A stretch of 55,545 nucleotides of DNA from JBFXAN01 sp050184225 (GCA_050184225.1 JBFXAN010000024.1:1-55545), one strand, 5' to 3'. Numbered from the stretch's first letter, positions 1 through 8,100 are shown. Notes: a model not told the origin generated them from the letters alone. Translations and numbers: made by a program.

Positions 1-2
1 GC

Positions 3-254
3 GGCGCCACCGCCGCCGACATGCACGGCCTGATCCGGCTCGCCCAACAGCGCGTCCGCGACCAGTTCGGCGTCGAGCTGGAGCCAGAAGTCTGGTTTGT
101 CGGCGAGGGATTCGATCACGAGCCGGCGGCCCTCACCCCCGGCCCCTCTCCCAATCCTGGGAGAGGGGAGACAAACGCACCAATGGTTGACTTAGGCTCC
201 CCGCTCCGCGCATCAGCGGGGGGAGGGGTCGGGGGAGGGGACCGTCACCCATGA
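3..254 (+). CDS. murB: UDP-N-acetylmuramate dehydrogenase (MurB), C-terminal fragment
   Basis: The frame is open from the window edge and ends in a TGA that overlaps the ddl start (ATGA). About 40 N-terminal residues read like the C-terminus of MurB, the flavoenzyme that reduces UDP-GlcNAc-enolpyruvate to UDP-MurNAc in cytosolic peptidoglycan precursor synthesis: a TAADMHGLIRLAQQRVRDQF helix followed by GVELEPEVWFVGE. The position just before ddl and ftsQ in a dcw cluster supports this. Oddly, the natural end (around GEGFDHEP) runs into a palindromic GC repeat at 128-168, and the gene then codes for about 40 repeat-derived residues (LTPGPSPNPGRGE type). The extension is probably a neutral gain from repeat insertion that happened to keep the ATGA overlap. 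Only the C-terminus is present, so the assignment rests on this short match plus context. Confidence 0.75.
   Translation, partial: GATAADMHGLIRLAQQRVRDQFGVELEPEVWFVGEGFDHEPAALTPGPSPNPGRGETNAPMVDLGSPLRASAGGGVGGGDRHP
128..168. repeat. Palindromic GC-rich repeat inside the murB 3' end
   Basis: A GGCCCTCACCCCCGG block (128-142) is followed by a perfect 11-bp hairpin, CCCCTCTCCCA at 143-153 pairing with TGGGAGAGGGG at 158-168. The same block plus hairpin design recurs at 32046-32091. When translated it gives the LTPGPSP...GRGE string often seen at repeat-extended protein ends. Here it lies in frame inside murB. Confidence 0.8.
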
Positions 255-1348
255 CCAAGCTCCGTGTCGCGGTCCTCCTCGGCGGCCGTTCCGGCGAGCA
301 CACCGTCTCGGTGATCTCCGGCCGGTCGGTTTTGCGTTTTCTCGACCGGGACCGCTTTGATCTGGTGCCGCTGGCGATCACGCGCTCCGGCGCCTGGCTG
401 ACGCCGCGGGAGACTGAGGTGGCCCTGACTCGCATCGAAGGACAGCAATTCGCCACGATTGAAGCAGAGGGCGAGGGTCTGCTGTCTCGACCGGAGGTGC
501 TTGGCGTCTTGCAGGATGTTGATGTTGTCTTTCCCGTATTGCACGGCCATCAGGGCGAGGACGGTACGATCCAGGGCCTGCTCGAGCTGGCGGGCGTTCC
601 GTATGTCGGCGCCGGCGTCACGGCCAGCGCGATCGGCATGGACAAGGCCATCCAAAAGGCGTTGTGGATGCACGCCGGCCTGCCCGTCGTCGATCACATC
701 GTCGTGCGCCGCTCCGAGATGACGGCCGGCGCGGCCGCCATCTCGCGCCGGATCGAAGCCGCCTTCGGCTATCCCTGCTTCGTCAAACCATCCAACGGCG
801 GCAGCTCGGTCGGCGTCAGCAAGGCCCGCTCGCGCGAGGATCTGACCGATGCCGTCGGCGAGGCGTTTCGCTGGGACGAGAAGATCCTGGTGGAGCGGTT
901 GATGAGCGCGCGCGAGCTGGATTGCGCCGTCCTCGGCAATGACGACCCCCAATGCGCCCCGCTCGGCGAGGTGATCCCTTCGCGCGAGTTCTATGATTTC
1001 ACCGCCAAGTACGACGATACGGCGGGCACCGAACTGCTCGCACCCGCCAACGTTTCCGCTGAGACGACCCACCGCGTGCACGAGATCGCGATCGCCGCCT
1101 ACCGGGCGGTGGGCTGCGCCGGCATGGCCCGGGTCGATTTCTTCCTAACCGCCGGTGGCGAGCCGGTCCTCAACGAGATCAACACGATCCCCGGCTTCAC
1201 CAACATGAGCATGTATCCCCGTCTCTGGGAACTGACGGGCCTGTCCTATCCTGACCTGCTCGCCCGGCTGATCGATCTGGGGATCGAGCGATTCCGATCG
1301 GCAGCGGGCGCACACCTGCAGAATCACGCGGAGCACACGAGCGTATGA
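251..1348 (+). CDS. ddl: D-alanine--D-alanine ligase
   Basis: ATP-grasp enzyme that joins two D-alanines for the peptidoglycan stem peptide in the cytosol. The 365-residue length is normal for the family. The N-terminus has the Ddl signature VAVLLGGRSGEHTVSVISGR. VLHGHQGEDG corresponds to the HGxxGEDG motif. PCFVKPSNGGSSVGVSK is the ATP-grasp nucleotide-binding segment, and VLNEINTIPGFTNMSMYPRL contains the metal-binding ExN and the C-terminal substrate loop. The ATG overlaps the murB stop (ATGA) and its own TGA overlaps the ftsQ ATG, so translation is probably coupled across murB-ddl-ftsQ. Identification is secure. Confidence 0.96.
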   Translation: MTKLRVAVLLGGRSGEHTVSVISGRSVLRFLDRDRFDLVPLAITRSGAWLTPRETEVALTRIEGQQFATIEAEGEGLLSRPEVLGVLQDVDVVFPVLHGHQGEDGTIQGLLELAGVPYVGAGVTASAIGMDKAIQKALWMHAGLPVVDHIVVRRSEMTAGAAAISRRIEAAFGYPCFVKPSNGGSSVGVSKARSREDLTDAVGEAFRWDEKILVERLMSARELDCAVLGNDDPQCAPLGEVIPSREFYDFTAKYDDTAGTELLAPANVSAETTHRVHEIAIAAYRAVGCAGMARVDFFLTAGGEPVLNEINTIPGFTNMSMYPRLWELTGLSYPDLLARLIDLGIERFRSAAGAHLQNHAEHTSV

Positions 1349-2148
1349 GCGAACGGCGACGGCGCGGCACACCCCGACGCACCGCCCGTGGCGGATTGCC
1401 CGTTCAGGGCGCCCGCCCACCCCGGCGACCTGCTTCACCACCGTACCGGCGGCGGGGCCTCTTTGTTGGCCTGGCCCTGGTCGTGGTTGCCCTCACCGCC
1501 GGACTGGCCGCGCGGCGAATCGTATCTGCCGGCTACTTCGAAGTGGGAACGCCGGCCGTCTCCGGCGTGGCGATGGTCACGGCGGATGCGGTCGTGCAGG
1601 CGGCGGACGCCCGCGGCCGGCAGCTGTGGGAGATCGACGACGCCGCGATCGAGCGGTCGGTCGCGGCGATACCCGGCGTCAAGTCGGCCGAGGTCAGCCG
1701 ATCCTGGCCGAACCACGTGACGATCGCCGTCGAGGAGCGGTTGCCGGCGGCGGTGTGGCGGCTCGGTGCGGTCGAACTGGTCGTCGATGGCGAAGGCTAC
1801 GTGCTGAACGCTCCAGTGATGGGGGGGATGCCCGCCATCCGTCACCTCGATGGCACACCGAGCCTCGGGATCGGCGACCACGTCGACGGCGACGCCGTCC
1901 AGCTCGCGACCGAACTGACCGACCGGGTGCCGGCGGCAACCGGCCACCACGTCAGCCGGTTTGAATACAGCAGCAGCGGCGGCCTCGATGTCGTCACCGA
2001 CCGGGGGCTGCGGATTCGGTTCGGCGACAGTCAAAACATCGATTACAAGCTGGAACTGTGGCAGCAAATCGCCGAACAGGCGAAGAAAGCTTCGATCACC
2101 CCGAGCGAGATTGACCTCCGCTTCGGGCAATGGGCGGCAGTACGATGA
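1345..2148 (+). CDS. ftsQ: Cell division protein FtsQ/DivIB
   Basis: Bitopic membrane protein of the divisome (FtsQ-FtsB-FtsL subcomplex). The 267 residues show a basic, proline-rich cytoplasmic tail (1-35), one transmembrane helix at about 36-55 (FVGLALVVVALTAGLAA), then a POTRA-like segment, with ADARGRQLWEIDDAAIERSV and AAIPGVKSAEVSRSWPNHV typical of that domain, and a FtsQ beta domain with VEERLPAAVW and VDGEGYVL. The short C-terminal QWAAVR tail is usual. It overlaps ddl by ATGA and is followed 46 bp later by ftsA. Sequence and synteny agree. Confidence 0.92.
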   Translation: MSERRRRGTPRRTARGGLPVQGARPPRRPASPPYRRRGLFVGLALVVVALTAGLAARRIVSAGYFEVGTPAVSGVAMVTADAVVQAADARGRQLWEIDDAAIERSVAAIPGVKSAEVSRSWPNHVTIAVEERLPAAVWRLGAVELVVDGEGYVLNAPVMGGMPAIRHLDGTPSLGIGDHVDGDAVQLATELTDRVPAATGHHVSRFEYSSSGGLDVVTDRGLRIRFGDSQNIDYKLELWQQIAEQAKKASITPSEIDLRFGQWAAVR

Positions 2149-2194
2149 CGAACATGATCATGAGGACGTGGCGGTGGAGCGCCCGAGATGGGCG

Positions 2195-3469
2195 ATGGCA
2201 TTGAGACGACCAAGCGGCACCGTTGCCGCAATCGATATCGGCACCACCAAGGTCTGCACGCTGATCGGCGACCTCGATGGCGACGGCCTGCCGCGCGTCC
2301 TCGGCGTCGGCGTCACCACATCGAAGGGGATGAGTCGCGGCGCGATCGACGATATGGCCGAAGTCACCGCCTGCGTGCGGCGATCGATCGAGATCGCCGT
2401 GCAATCCTCCGGCGGTATCCCCGTGGGGACGGCCACCGTCGGCCTGGCTGGTGGCCATGTCGGCGGCCTGAACAATAAGGGCCTCACCGCCCTGCCTCAC
2501 GCAAACCGGCCGATCACCGACGACGATGTCGAACGGGCGCTGGACAGCGCCCGCACGATCGCGATCCCAAGCAACCGCGAGGTGATCCACGTCCTGCCTC
2601 GGCATTATCTCGTCGACGGCGCCGAGCAGGTATCCAACCCGGTCGGCATGCACGGCCACCGGCTCGACGTGGAGGCGCACGTCATCACCGGCGCGGTCAG
2701 CGCCATGCAGAACCTCAAGCACTGCGTCACCGATGCCGGCATCGGCGTCGACCAGCTCGTCCTCGAACAACTCGCCAGCCTCGAAGCGGTGCTCGACGGC
2801 GAGGAGCGACGGCACGGCGTCATCCTGGCCGATATCGGCGGCGGCACGACCGACATCGCCGTCGTCCTCAACAACGCCGTCTATCATACCGCCGTGCTGG
2901 CCGTGGGCGGCAACAGCATCACCAACGACCTCGTGATCGGGTTACGCACGCCCTTCCAAGCGGCGGAGGAGGCGAAGGAGATCTACGGTCACGCCATCCC
3001 GAGCGCTGTCAGCGAAGACGAGATGGTGGAACTGAACGCCTTCGGCGCCGAGGGCCGGCGGAATGTCAGCCGCCGCCGGCTCTGCGAGATCGTTCAGGCC
3101 CGCATGGAAGAAATCCTGGAGAACATCGGCATCGAGGTGCGGCGCGTCGGCCTGACGGACCTGGCCGCCGCCGGCCTCGTGCTCACCGGCGGCGCCGCCA
3201 ATCTCGAAGGAATCGAGCAATTGGCCACGGAGGTGCTGCATATGCCCGTTCGAGTAGCCTATCCTCATGAGGTCAGTGGCAAACGCGAGTTGATCGTCAA
3301 CCCCGCGTTCGCCACCAGCATCGGGCTGTTGGCCTGGGCCGCGCGCGAGCGGGGCCTGCAACCGGCCGGCGCGGAACCGGTCTACGAGCAGGTCGCGCGT
3401 CGCCAATCGGACACGATGAACAGCTGGATGCGGAAGTTGCAGGTAGCCGTGAGGGCGATGCTGCCGTAA
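2195..3469 (+). CDS. ftsA: Cell division protein FtsA
   Basis: Actin-like ATPase that tethers FtsZ to the membrane. From the ATG at 2195 the protein is 424 residues, normal for FtsA. TVAAIDIGTTKVCTLIGD is the phosphate-1 loop, ILADIGGGTTDIAVV phosphate-2, and LVLTGGAANLEGI the adenosine motif. The 1C subdomain is represented by the region around HVLPRHYLVDGAEQVSNPVG. The C-terminal MNSWMRKLQVAVRAML is the expected amphipathic membrane-targeting helix. The same frame is open back to 1961, but that stretch overlaps ftsQ and is not FtsA-like. GTG codons at 2168 and 2174 are alternative starts. A GGAG lies about 15 nt before the ATG, so the start is moderately sure. Confidence 0.94.
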   Translation: MALRRPSGTVAAIDIGTTKVCTLIGDLDGDGLPRVLGVGVTTSKGMSRGAIDDMAEVTACVRRSIEIAVQSSGGIPVGTATVGLAGGHVGGLNNKGLTALPHANRPITDDDVERALDSARTIAIPSNREVIHVLPRHYLVDGAEQVSNPVGMHGHRLDVEAHVITGAVSAMQNLKHCVTDAGIGVDQLVLEQLASLEAVLDGEERRHGVILADIGGGTTDIAVVLNNAVYHTAVLAVGGNSITNDLVIGLRTPFQAAEEAKEIYGHAIPSAVSEDEMVELNAFGAEGRRNVSRRRLCEIVQARMEEILENIGIEVRRVGLTDLAAAGLVLTGGAANLEGIEQLATEVLHMPVRVAYPHEVSGKRELIVNPAFATSIGLLAWAARERGLQPAGAEPVYEQVARRQSDTMNSWMRKLQVAVRAMLP

Positions 3470-3661
3470 TTTGAACCGTGAACGCCGAACGTCGCGCGAT
3501 GACCGTACGCCGTCCCACCCATCGTCATCGCTCGAAGCTCGCCGCTCACCATTAACCAAAGCGGGCGCCATCCGGTGGCAGGCGTCGGTTAGGAGCACCA
3601 ATTGGCTATACTGCGAAGAACAAGGAAGGCCCCCGCTGAAGAAAGGAGCCCCCTCCCCACC

Positions 3662-4819
3662 ATGCGACCCCTCCCCCAGACCGACCTTGACATCCTCCCG
3701 CCGATCAAAGTAATCGGCGCGGGCGGTGGCGGCTGCAACGCCGTCGACCGCATGATCGAAGAGCAGATCTTCGGCGTCGAGTTCGTCGCGGTCAACACCG
3801 ATGCCCAAGCGCTCCAGCTATCCAAAGCGGAGACAAAGATCCGCATCGGCGACAAACTCACCCGCGGCCTCGGCGTCGGCGGCGACCCTGCGGTCGGCGC
3901 CCGCGCCGCCGAAGAGAGCCGCGAAGACCTGGCCGAGATCGTCCGCGGCGCCGATATGGTCTTCATCACCGCCGGCATGGGCGGCGGCACCGGCACCGGC
4001 GCCGCCCCGTTGATCGCGGAGCTCGCCCGACAGTCGGGCGCCCTCACGGTCGCCGTCGTCACCCGGCCCTTCGGCTTTGAAGGGTCGCGCCGGCGACGCC
4101 AGTCCGAAGAGGGCATCGCCCGGCTGCGTGACAAGGTCGACACGCTGATCGTCATTCCCAACGACCGCCTGCTCACGATCTGCGACAACCGGGTAACGAT
4201 GGCCCAGGCCTTTCGCGAAGCGGACAGCGTCCTGCGGCAGGGTATCCGCGGCATCTCCGAACTGATCACCCGGCCCGGCATGATCAACCTCGACTTCAAC
4301 GACGTGAAGAAGATCATGGCCGACGCCGGTCCCGCGCTGCTCGCGATCGGCCGCGCCCGGGGCGAGAACCGCTCGGTCGAAGCGGCGAAACAGGCGATCG
4401 CCAGCCCGCTGCTCGATGCCAGCATCAACGGCGCCCGCGGCATTCTCTTTAACGTCACGGGACCGGAAGACCTCCTCCTCTTCGAGGTCAACATGGCCGC
4501 CCAGGTCATCAACGAAGTGGTCGACCCCGAGGCCGAGATCATCTTTGGCGCCGTGCTCGACGACACGATGGGCGATGAGGTCCAGATCACCGTGATCGCG
4601 ACCGGGTTTGCCGACTCCCAGCCGAGCCGCCAGAGCGTCGCGCAGTCGTATGACTATGAGGAGCCGCCCCTGCCGCGTCAGCCGGCCCCGCCGCCACCGG
4701 CACAGCCGGCCCAACCGGCAGCAGCGCCGCCGCGTCAGAACGCCGTCACATCCGGCCCCGTCAACATCCAGGACCAGGAGCTTCCCACCTTCCTGCGACG
4801 GACGATCTCCTCACGCTAG
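3662..4819 (+). CDS. ftsZ: Cell division GTPase FtsZ
   Basis: Tubulin-like GTPase that forms the Z ring. IKVIGAGGGGCNAVDRM is the nucleotide-binding N-terminus, GMGGGTGTGAAPL the tubulin signature, and NLDFNDVKKIMADAG part of the T7 region. A Pro/Gln-rich linker ends in the conserved C-terminal peptide ELPTFLRR that binds FtsA. Two starts are possible. ATG 3662 gives the usual short N-terminus (385 aa) and has AAAGGAG at 3642-3648, 13 nt upstream. TTG 3602 has AGGAG with ideal 6-nt spacing and gives 405 aa, but a TATACT -10-like box at 3607-3612 lies inside it. I prefer 3662 because of N-terminal length and this box. Confidence 0.95.
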   Translation: MRPLPQTDLDILPPIKVIGAGGGGCNAVDRMIEEQIFGVEFVAVNTDAQALQLSKAETKIRIGDKLTRGLGVGGDPAVGARAAEESREDLAEIVRGADMVFITAGMGGGTGTGAAPLIAELARQSGALTVAVVTRPFGFEGSRRRRQSEEGIARLRDKVDTLIVIPNDRLLTICDNRVTMAQAFREADSVLRQGIRGISELITRPGMINLDFNDVKKIMADAGPALLAIGRARGENRSVEAAKQAIASPLLDASINGARGILFNVTGPEDLLLFEVNMAAQVINEVVDPEAEIIFGAVLDDTMGDEVQITVIATGFADSQPSRQSVAQSYDYEEPPLPRQPAPPPPAQPAQPAAAPPRQNAVTSGPVNIQDQELPTFLRRTISSR

Positions 4820-4898
4820 CGGGGTTGTGTCACCACCAAGGCACACGTTGGTGACGTTGGAGTGGGGCCTTGGCAATGACGGCTTCAGACGGGCACAA

Positions 4899-4930
4899 CG
4901 AGGCCGGAGGGTGTATTCCCTCCGGCCTCG
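4899..4930. terminator. Bidirectional hairpin between ftsZ and the convergent gene
   Basis: CGAGGCCGGAGGG at 4899-4911 pairs perfectly over 13 bp with CCCTCCGGCCTCG at 4918-4930, leaving a 6-nt loop. It sits 80 bp after the ftsZ stop and 27 bp from the end of the convergent gene at 4957. There is no clear T-run. It most likely ends both transcripts. Confidence 0.75.
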
Positions 4931-4956
4931 TCGCTTCGGACACCGTTCCGCGTCGG

Positions 4957-5547
4957 CTACGGCCCGATATTGTACGGCGTAAAGTTCTCGATGATCGGCG
5001 CGGGCGGTTCTTCAATCACCACCGGCGCCTGCGCGACATCCGGCGTTTCGGCCGGCTGGAAGCGCATGTCATGCACCGTCAGGCCGGGTAGTCCCTCGGC
5101 GTTGCGGACGTTTTGCTCCTCGGCAAACATCGGATACGGGTCGGCCTCCGCCGGCAACACCACGACGCGGTACTCGTAGAGGGGCAGACCCATGCCATTT
5201 GCGACCGATTCAGCTTCGGCAAGCGTCGCATGAAGCCGGTTTGCCTCGTCCTCCGAACTGACGATATAGACATTGGTCGGCAAGCTCGCGCGCGACGCCG
5301 CCTGCGCGTCCCACGTCTCGGCCAGACCGCCCCGCGCCGGCGCTTCCGCTTCGGTTGCCGCGCCCGCCGAGGCGGGAGCCGGCAGGCTGGCGGGGGCAAC
5401 CTCGGTCGTGGTCGTCGTGTCATCGCCATCCGAGGCCAGATACCATGTCACCACGGCGCCGATCACGACCGCGAATAGGATGACCAGCGCGATCAGGCCA
5501 TAGTCACGCCCCGGTAGGCTTTGCTTGCTGGTTGGTGTGGTCACCAT
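4957..5547 (-). CDS. Membrane-anchored protein of unknown function
   Basis: 196 residues starting at an ATG with AGGAGAG about 8 nt upstream. A short N-terminal cytoplasmic part is followed by one strong transmembrane helix at about 17-38 (LIALVILFAVVIGAVVTWYL). Next come a Thr/Ala/Pro-rich linker and an exported domain of about 100 residues containing NVYIVSSEDEANRLHATLAEAE and YEYRVVVLPAEADPYPMF. I do not recognise the extracytoplasmic domain. It resembles small extracellular domains of Chloroflexota proteins only in general make-up. It is convergent to ftsZ across a shared hairpin and divergent from the sigma-factor gene, so no functional link is implied. Confidence 0.75.
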   Translation of the reverse strand: MVTTPTSKQSLPGRDYGLIALVILFAVVIGAVVTWYLASDGDDTTTTTEVAPASLPAPASAGAATEAEAPARGGLAETWDAQAASRASLPTNVYIVSSEDEANRLHATLAEAESVANGMGLPLYEYRVVVLPAEADPYPMFAEEQNVRNAEGLPGLTVHDMRFQPAETPDVAQAPVVIEEPPAPIIENFTPYNIGP

Positions 5548-5732
5548 GCTGTGTCTCTCCTCACAGACTCATGAGCCCGATCCCCTGGGTGCGGCGGCAG
5601 CCTCTCCGTTCTGCCGCTGCACGCGCGCCGTTGGCGCACCACCCGTCGCACCATCTATCCTCCCGTGCCGGTTCGTCCCGGTCGTCATACCCACGTCAAC
5701 GGCACCGGCACGGCAATTTGGGCATCCCGAAT

Positions 5733-5805
5733 AGATCAATTACGGACTATCTGTGTCTCCGTCACCGATCTGCTAAACTGCGCCTCTGCATCGTTCTATT
5801 GATCT
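5733..5805. promoter_or_regulatory. Sigma-factor gene promoter with flanking inverted repeat
   Basis: The 314-bp region 5548-5861 separates divergent genes. It contains an extended -10 element TGC-TAAACT at 5771-5779. AGATCAAT at 5733-5740 and its inverse ATTGATCT at 5798-5805 bracket this element. The -10 matches elements in front of several other genes in the window. The 8-bp inverted repeat could be an operator but could also be chance. Confidence 0.4.
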
Positions 5806-5861
5806 GGAGGGCCGAAGAATCGAACAGGCTGCCGGCGATTGCCCGCCGATCGAGGTCCGGA

Positions 5862-6566
5862 ATGAGCCATGTAGAAGAACTGGAACGCCTATCCGCCGAC
5901 GCCATCTGTAGCCGCTGCCGCGAAGAAACCGCCCGGTTTCGCCGCCACGAGCCGCACGACGACCGCTACTGCTTCGACATGTTGCGGCGGGCGATCGTCG
6001 ACCAGGACCAGCAGTGCTGGGTCGCGATCACCGAGATCTACCGCGACCTCGTGCTCAACTGGTGCCGGCGCAACGGCGCCGATGAGGCGGCGCTGGCCGA
6101 CTTCGCCACCGAAGTCTGGGAACGGTTCTGGCAGAATTACACGGTGGCGAAGCTGAACAGCGCCGGCCGCAACACCGCTGCCGCACTCGCCTATCTCAAG
6201 CTTTGTGCCCGCAGCGTCGTGCTCGACGAAGCCCGCCGGCGCGAGCACATGTCGCTGTTGGATCCGGAGCACGCGGAGCGGATCAATGAAATCGAAGGCA
6301 CGACCGGCGGCGCTTCCTCCCGCGTCGAGCCGGCCGACAAGGCCGGATTCTGGTCGCTCATTCTCAAGCTGTTGAAGGACGAACGCGAGCGGTTGCTCAT
6401 CTACCTGAGCTACGAGCTCGACCTCACACCCGCCGAGATCCAGCGCCGCTACCCCGATCACTTCCCGACGGTGGACGATGTCTATAGGGGCCGGCGCAAT
6501 ATCCTGGACCGGCTCGGCCGCAGTAAAGACCTCGCCCGCTGGCTGGCGGCGCAGGATCAATCGTGA
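5862..6566 (+). CDS. Sigma-70 family (ECF-like) RNA polymerase sigma factor
   Basis: 234 residues from ATG 5862, with GAGG about 7 nt upstream. The region-2-like part contains AIVDQDQQCWVAITEIYRDL, then FATEVWERFWQNYTV and AYLKLCARSVVLDEARRRE. After a linker, a region-4-like helix-turn-helix contains LLIYLSYELDLTPAEIQRRY and VDDVYRGRRNILDRL. This is the two-domain layout of group 4 sigma factors, though divergent from the best known subgroups. An N-terminal CSRCREETARFRRHE segment has two cysteines and may be an extra zinc or redox element. The next gene encodes tandem anti-sigma-type zinc fingers, so it is probably held inactive by that partner. The frame extends upstream to 5532 but without sigma-like sequence. 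Confidence 0.8.
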   Translation: MSHVEELERLSADAICSRCREETARFRRHEPHDDRYCFDMLRRAIVDQDQQCWVAITEIYRDLVLNWCRRNGADEAALADFATEVWERFWQNYTVAKLNSAGRNTAAALAYLKLCARSVVLDEARRREHMSLLDPEHAERINEIEGTTGGASSRVEPADKAGFWSLILKLLKDERERLLIYLSYELDLTPAEIQRRYPDHFPTVDDVYRGRRNILDRLGRSKDLARWLAAQDQS

Positions 6567-6726
6567 TGCAATGCGCGAATCCACCCAGCCCCCGCGTTTA
6601 CTCTATGACACCCCATTCCACAGACTGACAGCAGGAGGTTGAAGCGAGCATGCGCGCACATTGCCAGCCATGTAATGCTTTCCACGGATTGAGGCATTGG
6701 CGAGCTTCGGCCGCTGTGAGAGGATA

Positions 6727-7458
6727 ATGGCGGCCATGGCAAAGAATGTGCTCCGTTGCATCGCTCCCTCCGAGATCACCGCCGACGCCCTCTTTGCGTT
6801 TTCCAGAGGGGACGCACCCGCCGGCGTGGCCGGCCACATCGACCGCTGCCCCCGCTGCCGCGACCGTGTCCACGAGTACTCCCTGATCGAACAGCACCTG
6901 CGCGTCCGCCTCTATCGGCGATCCTGTCCCGACACCCTCACCCTCGGCGAATACACGCTGGGGCTCCTCCCCAGCGACGCGATGCTCCCGATCGCCGAAC
7001 ACCTCGTCGATTGCGCGCACTGCGCGACCGAGAGCCGCGGCTACACCCGTTTCTTCGCCGAGCCGGACACACCGCCCGCCCGCGGCGGCATCGTCTCGAC
7101 CATTCGCCGGTTGATCGCCCTGCCGCTCGTCGCACCCAAGCCCGTGCTCGCCGGCCTTCGCGGCGACGCCAACGACGAAACGGCGGCCTATACCGCCGAC
7201 GGCATCAACATCTTCGTCAGCGTTCAGCGCGAGAGCCGCGGCCGCGCCTTCGTCCTCGCCGGCATCCTGCAGACCACCGGTCAGCCCCTCGCCGACGGCG
7301 CCGAGGCGCGCCTCTACGACGGCGGCCAGTTGCTCCAAACGGAGCCGATCGACGACCTCGGTTCCTTCTTCTTCGGCGGCGTCCCTGCCGGCGCCTATCG
7401 CATCGAGGTGCAACTCCCCGATGCCGTGGTCGAGCTTGCATCGATCACCGTGGCGTAG
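6727..7458 (+). CDS. Tandem zinc-finger (anti-sigma type) protein with C-terminal beta-sandwich-like domain
   Basis: 243 residues from ATG 6727 with GAGAGG about 5 nt upstream. Two zf-HC2/ZAS-like modules are visible: Cys11, His37, Cys41, Cys44 (HIDRCPRC) and Cys67, His92, Cys96, Cys99 (HLVDCAHC), each with C-x25-H-x3-C-x2-C-type spacing. This is the ligand pattern of zinc-containing anti-sigma factors. After a linker (about 110-150) comes a domain of about 90 residues with TTGQPLADGAEARLYDGG and SFFFGGVPAGAYRIEVQLPD, the pattern of transthyretin/carboxypeptidase-regulatory-like beta-sandwiches. No transmembrane helix is seen, so it should be cytosolic. It lies 160 bp after the sigma gene. 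I infer an anti-sigma role, with the C-terminal part as sensor or cleavage target. Confidence 0.75.
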   Translation: MAAMAKNVLRCIAPSEITADALFAFSRGDAPAGVAGHIDRCPRCRDRVHEYSLIEQHLRVRLYRRSCPDTLTLGEYTLGLLPSDAMLPIAEHLVDCAHCATESRGYTRFFAEPDTPPARGGIVSTIRRLIALPLVAPKPVLAGLRGDANDETAAYTADGINIFVSVQRESRGRAFVLAGILQTTGQPLADGAEARLYDGGQLLQTEPIDDLGSFFFGGVPAGAYRIEVQLPDAVVELASITVA

Positions 7459-7677
7459 ATCGCCCGATCGCGCCGCTGCCGGACTGAACCGCTGATCCTC
7501 AGCCGCAATGTCCGCACGCCTTCTTTGATCGATCTCGCTGCATGTCGGTGCCCCAATGCGCCGGCCATGCCGCGTTGATTGGGTACAAACGCGGGGAGGT
7601 GAACCAAAAGGGAGCCATGAAGAGCACCAGACCGCGACACAGACAAATCAGGCGCGAGCCTGGAAAGGAGAACAGCG

Positions 7678-7911
7678 ATGAATGACATCGAATACCTGGC
7701 CGACAAGCTGCACCAGCATCACCAGCGGTACATCCTGCCGCGTGCCGAGCAACGGGCGATGATCGAGCGCGAGCTTTCGATCCTCAATCGCGAGCAGCAG
7801 CACGCGTCCTACCCGCGGCGGCTGGCCGAAGCAATCGGCGGCCTGATGATGACCGTCGGCGAGCGCCTGGCCGGACCCTCCGCACCGCGGCAGATCTCCC
7901 GACCCGGCTAA
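7678..7911 (+). CDS. Small conserved-looking protein between zinc-finger protein and CHAT protease
   Basis: 77 residues with a good ribosome-binding site (GGAAAGGAG, 8-10 nt before ATG). The sequence is mostly helical: YLADKLHQHHQRYILPRAEQ followed by MIERELSILNREQQ and a second helix around LAEAIGGLMMTVGERLAG. I recognise no domain. It is the last gene before a strong hairpin (7910-7958), so it belongs with the sigma/zinc-finger transcript. The preceding gap, 7459-7677, shows no gene. A role as adaptor or protease substrate is possible but not shown by the sequence. Confidence 0.6.
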   Translation: MNDIEYLADKLHQHHQRYILPRAEQRAMIERELSILNREQQHASYPRRLAEAIGGLMMTVGERLAGPSAPRQISRPG

Positions 7912-7958
7912 CAGAAACGAGAGGCGGCGCCCCACACGCGTCACCTCTCGTTTCTGTT
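7910..7958 (+). terminator. Hairpin closing the sigma-factor transcript
   Basis: AACAGAAACGAGAGG at 7910-7924 pairs perfectly (15 bp) with CCTCTCGTTTCTGTT at 7944-7958, with a 19-nt loop. The left arm begins in the stop codon of the 77-residue gene. The right arm is T-rich. It separates the sigma/zinc-finger genes from the protease genes. Confidence 0.75.
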
Positions 7959-8016
7959 TCCGCGATTGACCTCCACAACTACCGTTCCGTGATGCATGAC
8001 CACAACACCAAGCTAT

Positions 8017-8055
8017 CGGAATGTCCCAATTTTGATGAGTAGTGGTAACATTCCG
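8017..8055. promoter_or_regulatory. Promoter and candidate operator of the CHAT protease gene
   Basis: CGGAATGT at 8017-8024 and its inverse ACATTCCG at 8048-8055 form a perfect 8-bp inverted repeat. An extended -10-like TGG-TAACAT at 8043-8051 overlaps the right arm. GGAAT at 8018-8022 also resembles the GGAAC -35 core of many ECF promoters. Either a repressor site or a promoter of the adjacent ECF-like sigma factor would fit. Confidence 0.4.
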
Positions 8056-8100
8056 GTCATCGATTAAGTGGTCGAGCGCCAGTCACCTGTGGAACCCGCC

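Noticed and set aside
3602..3661. TTG start for ftsZ with ideal Shine-Dalgarno spacing
   Set aside because: Not excluded, but a TATACT -10-like box inside it and the usual FtsZ N-terminal length favour ATG 3662.
5532..5861. Upstream extension of the sigma-factor frame
   Set aside because: It crosses the start of the divergent gene and the promoter, is low-complexity and lacks sigma-like sequence. ATG 5862 has a suitable ribosome-binding site.
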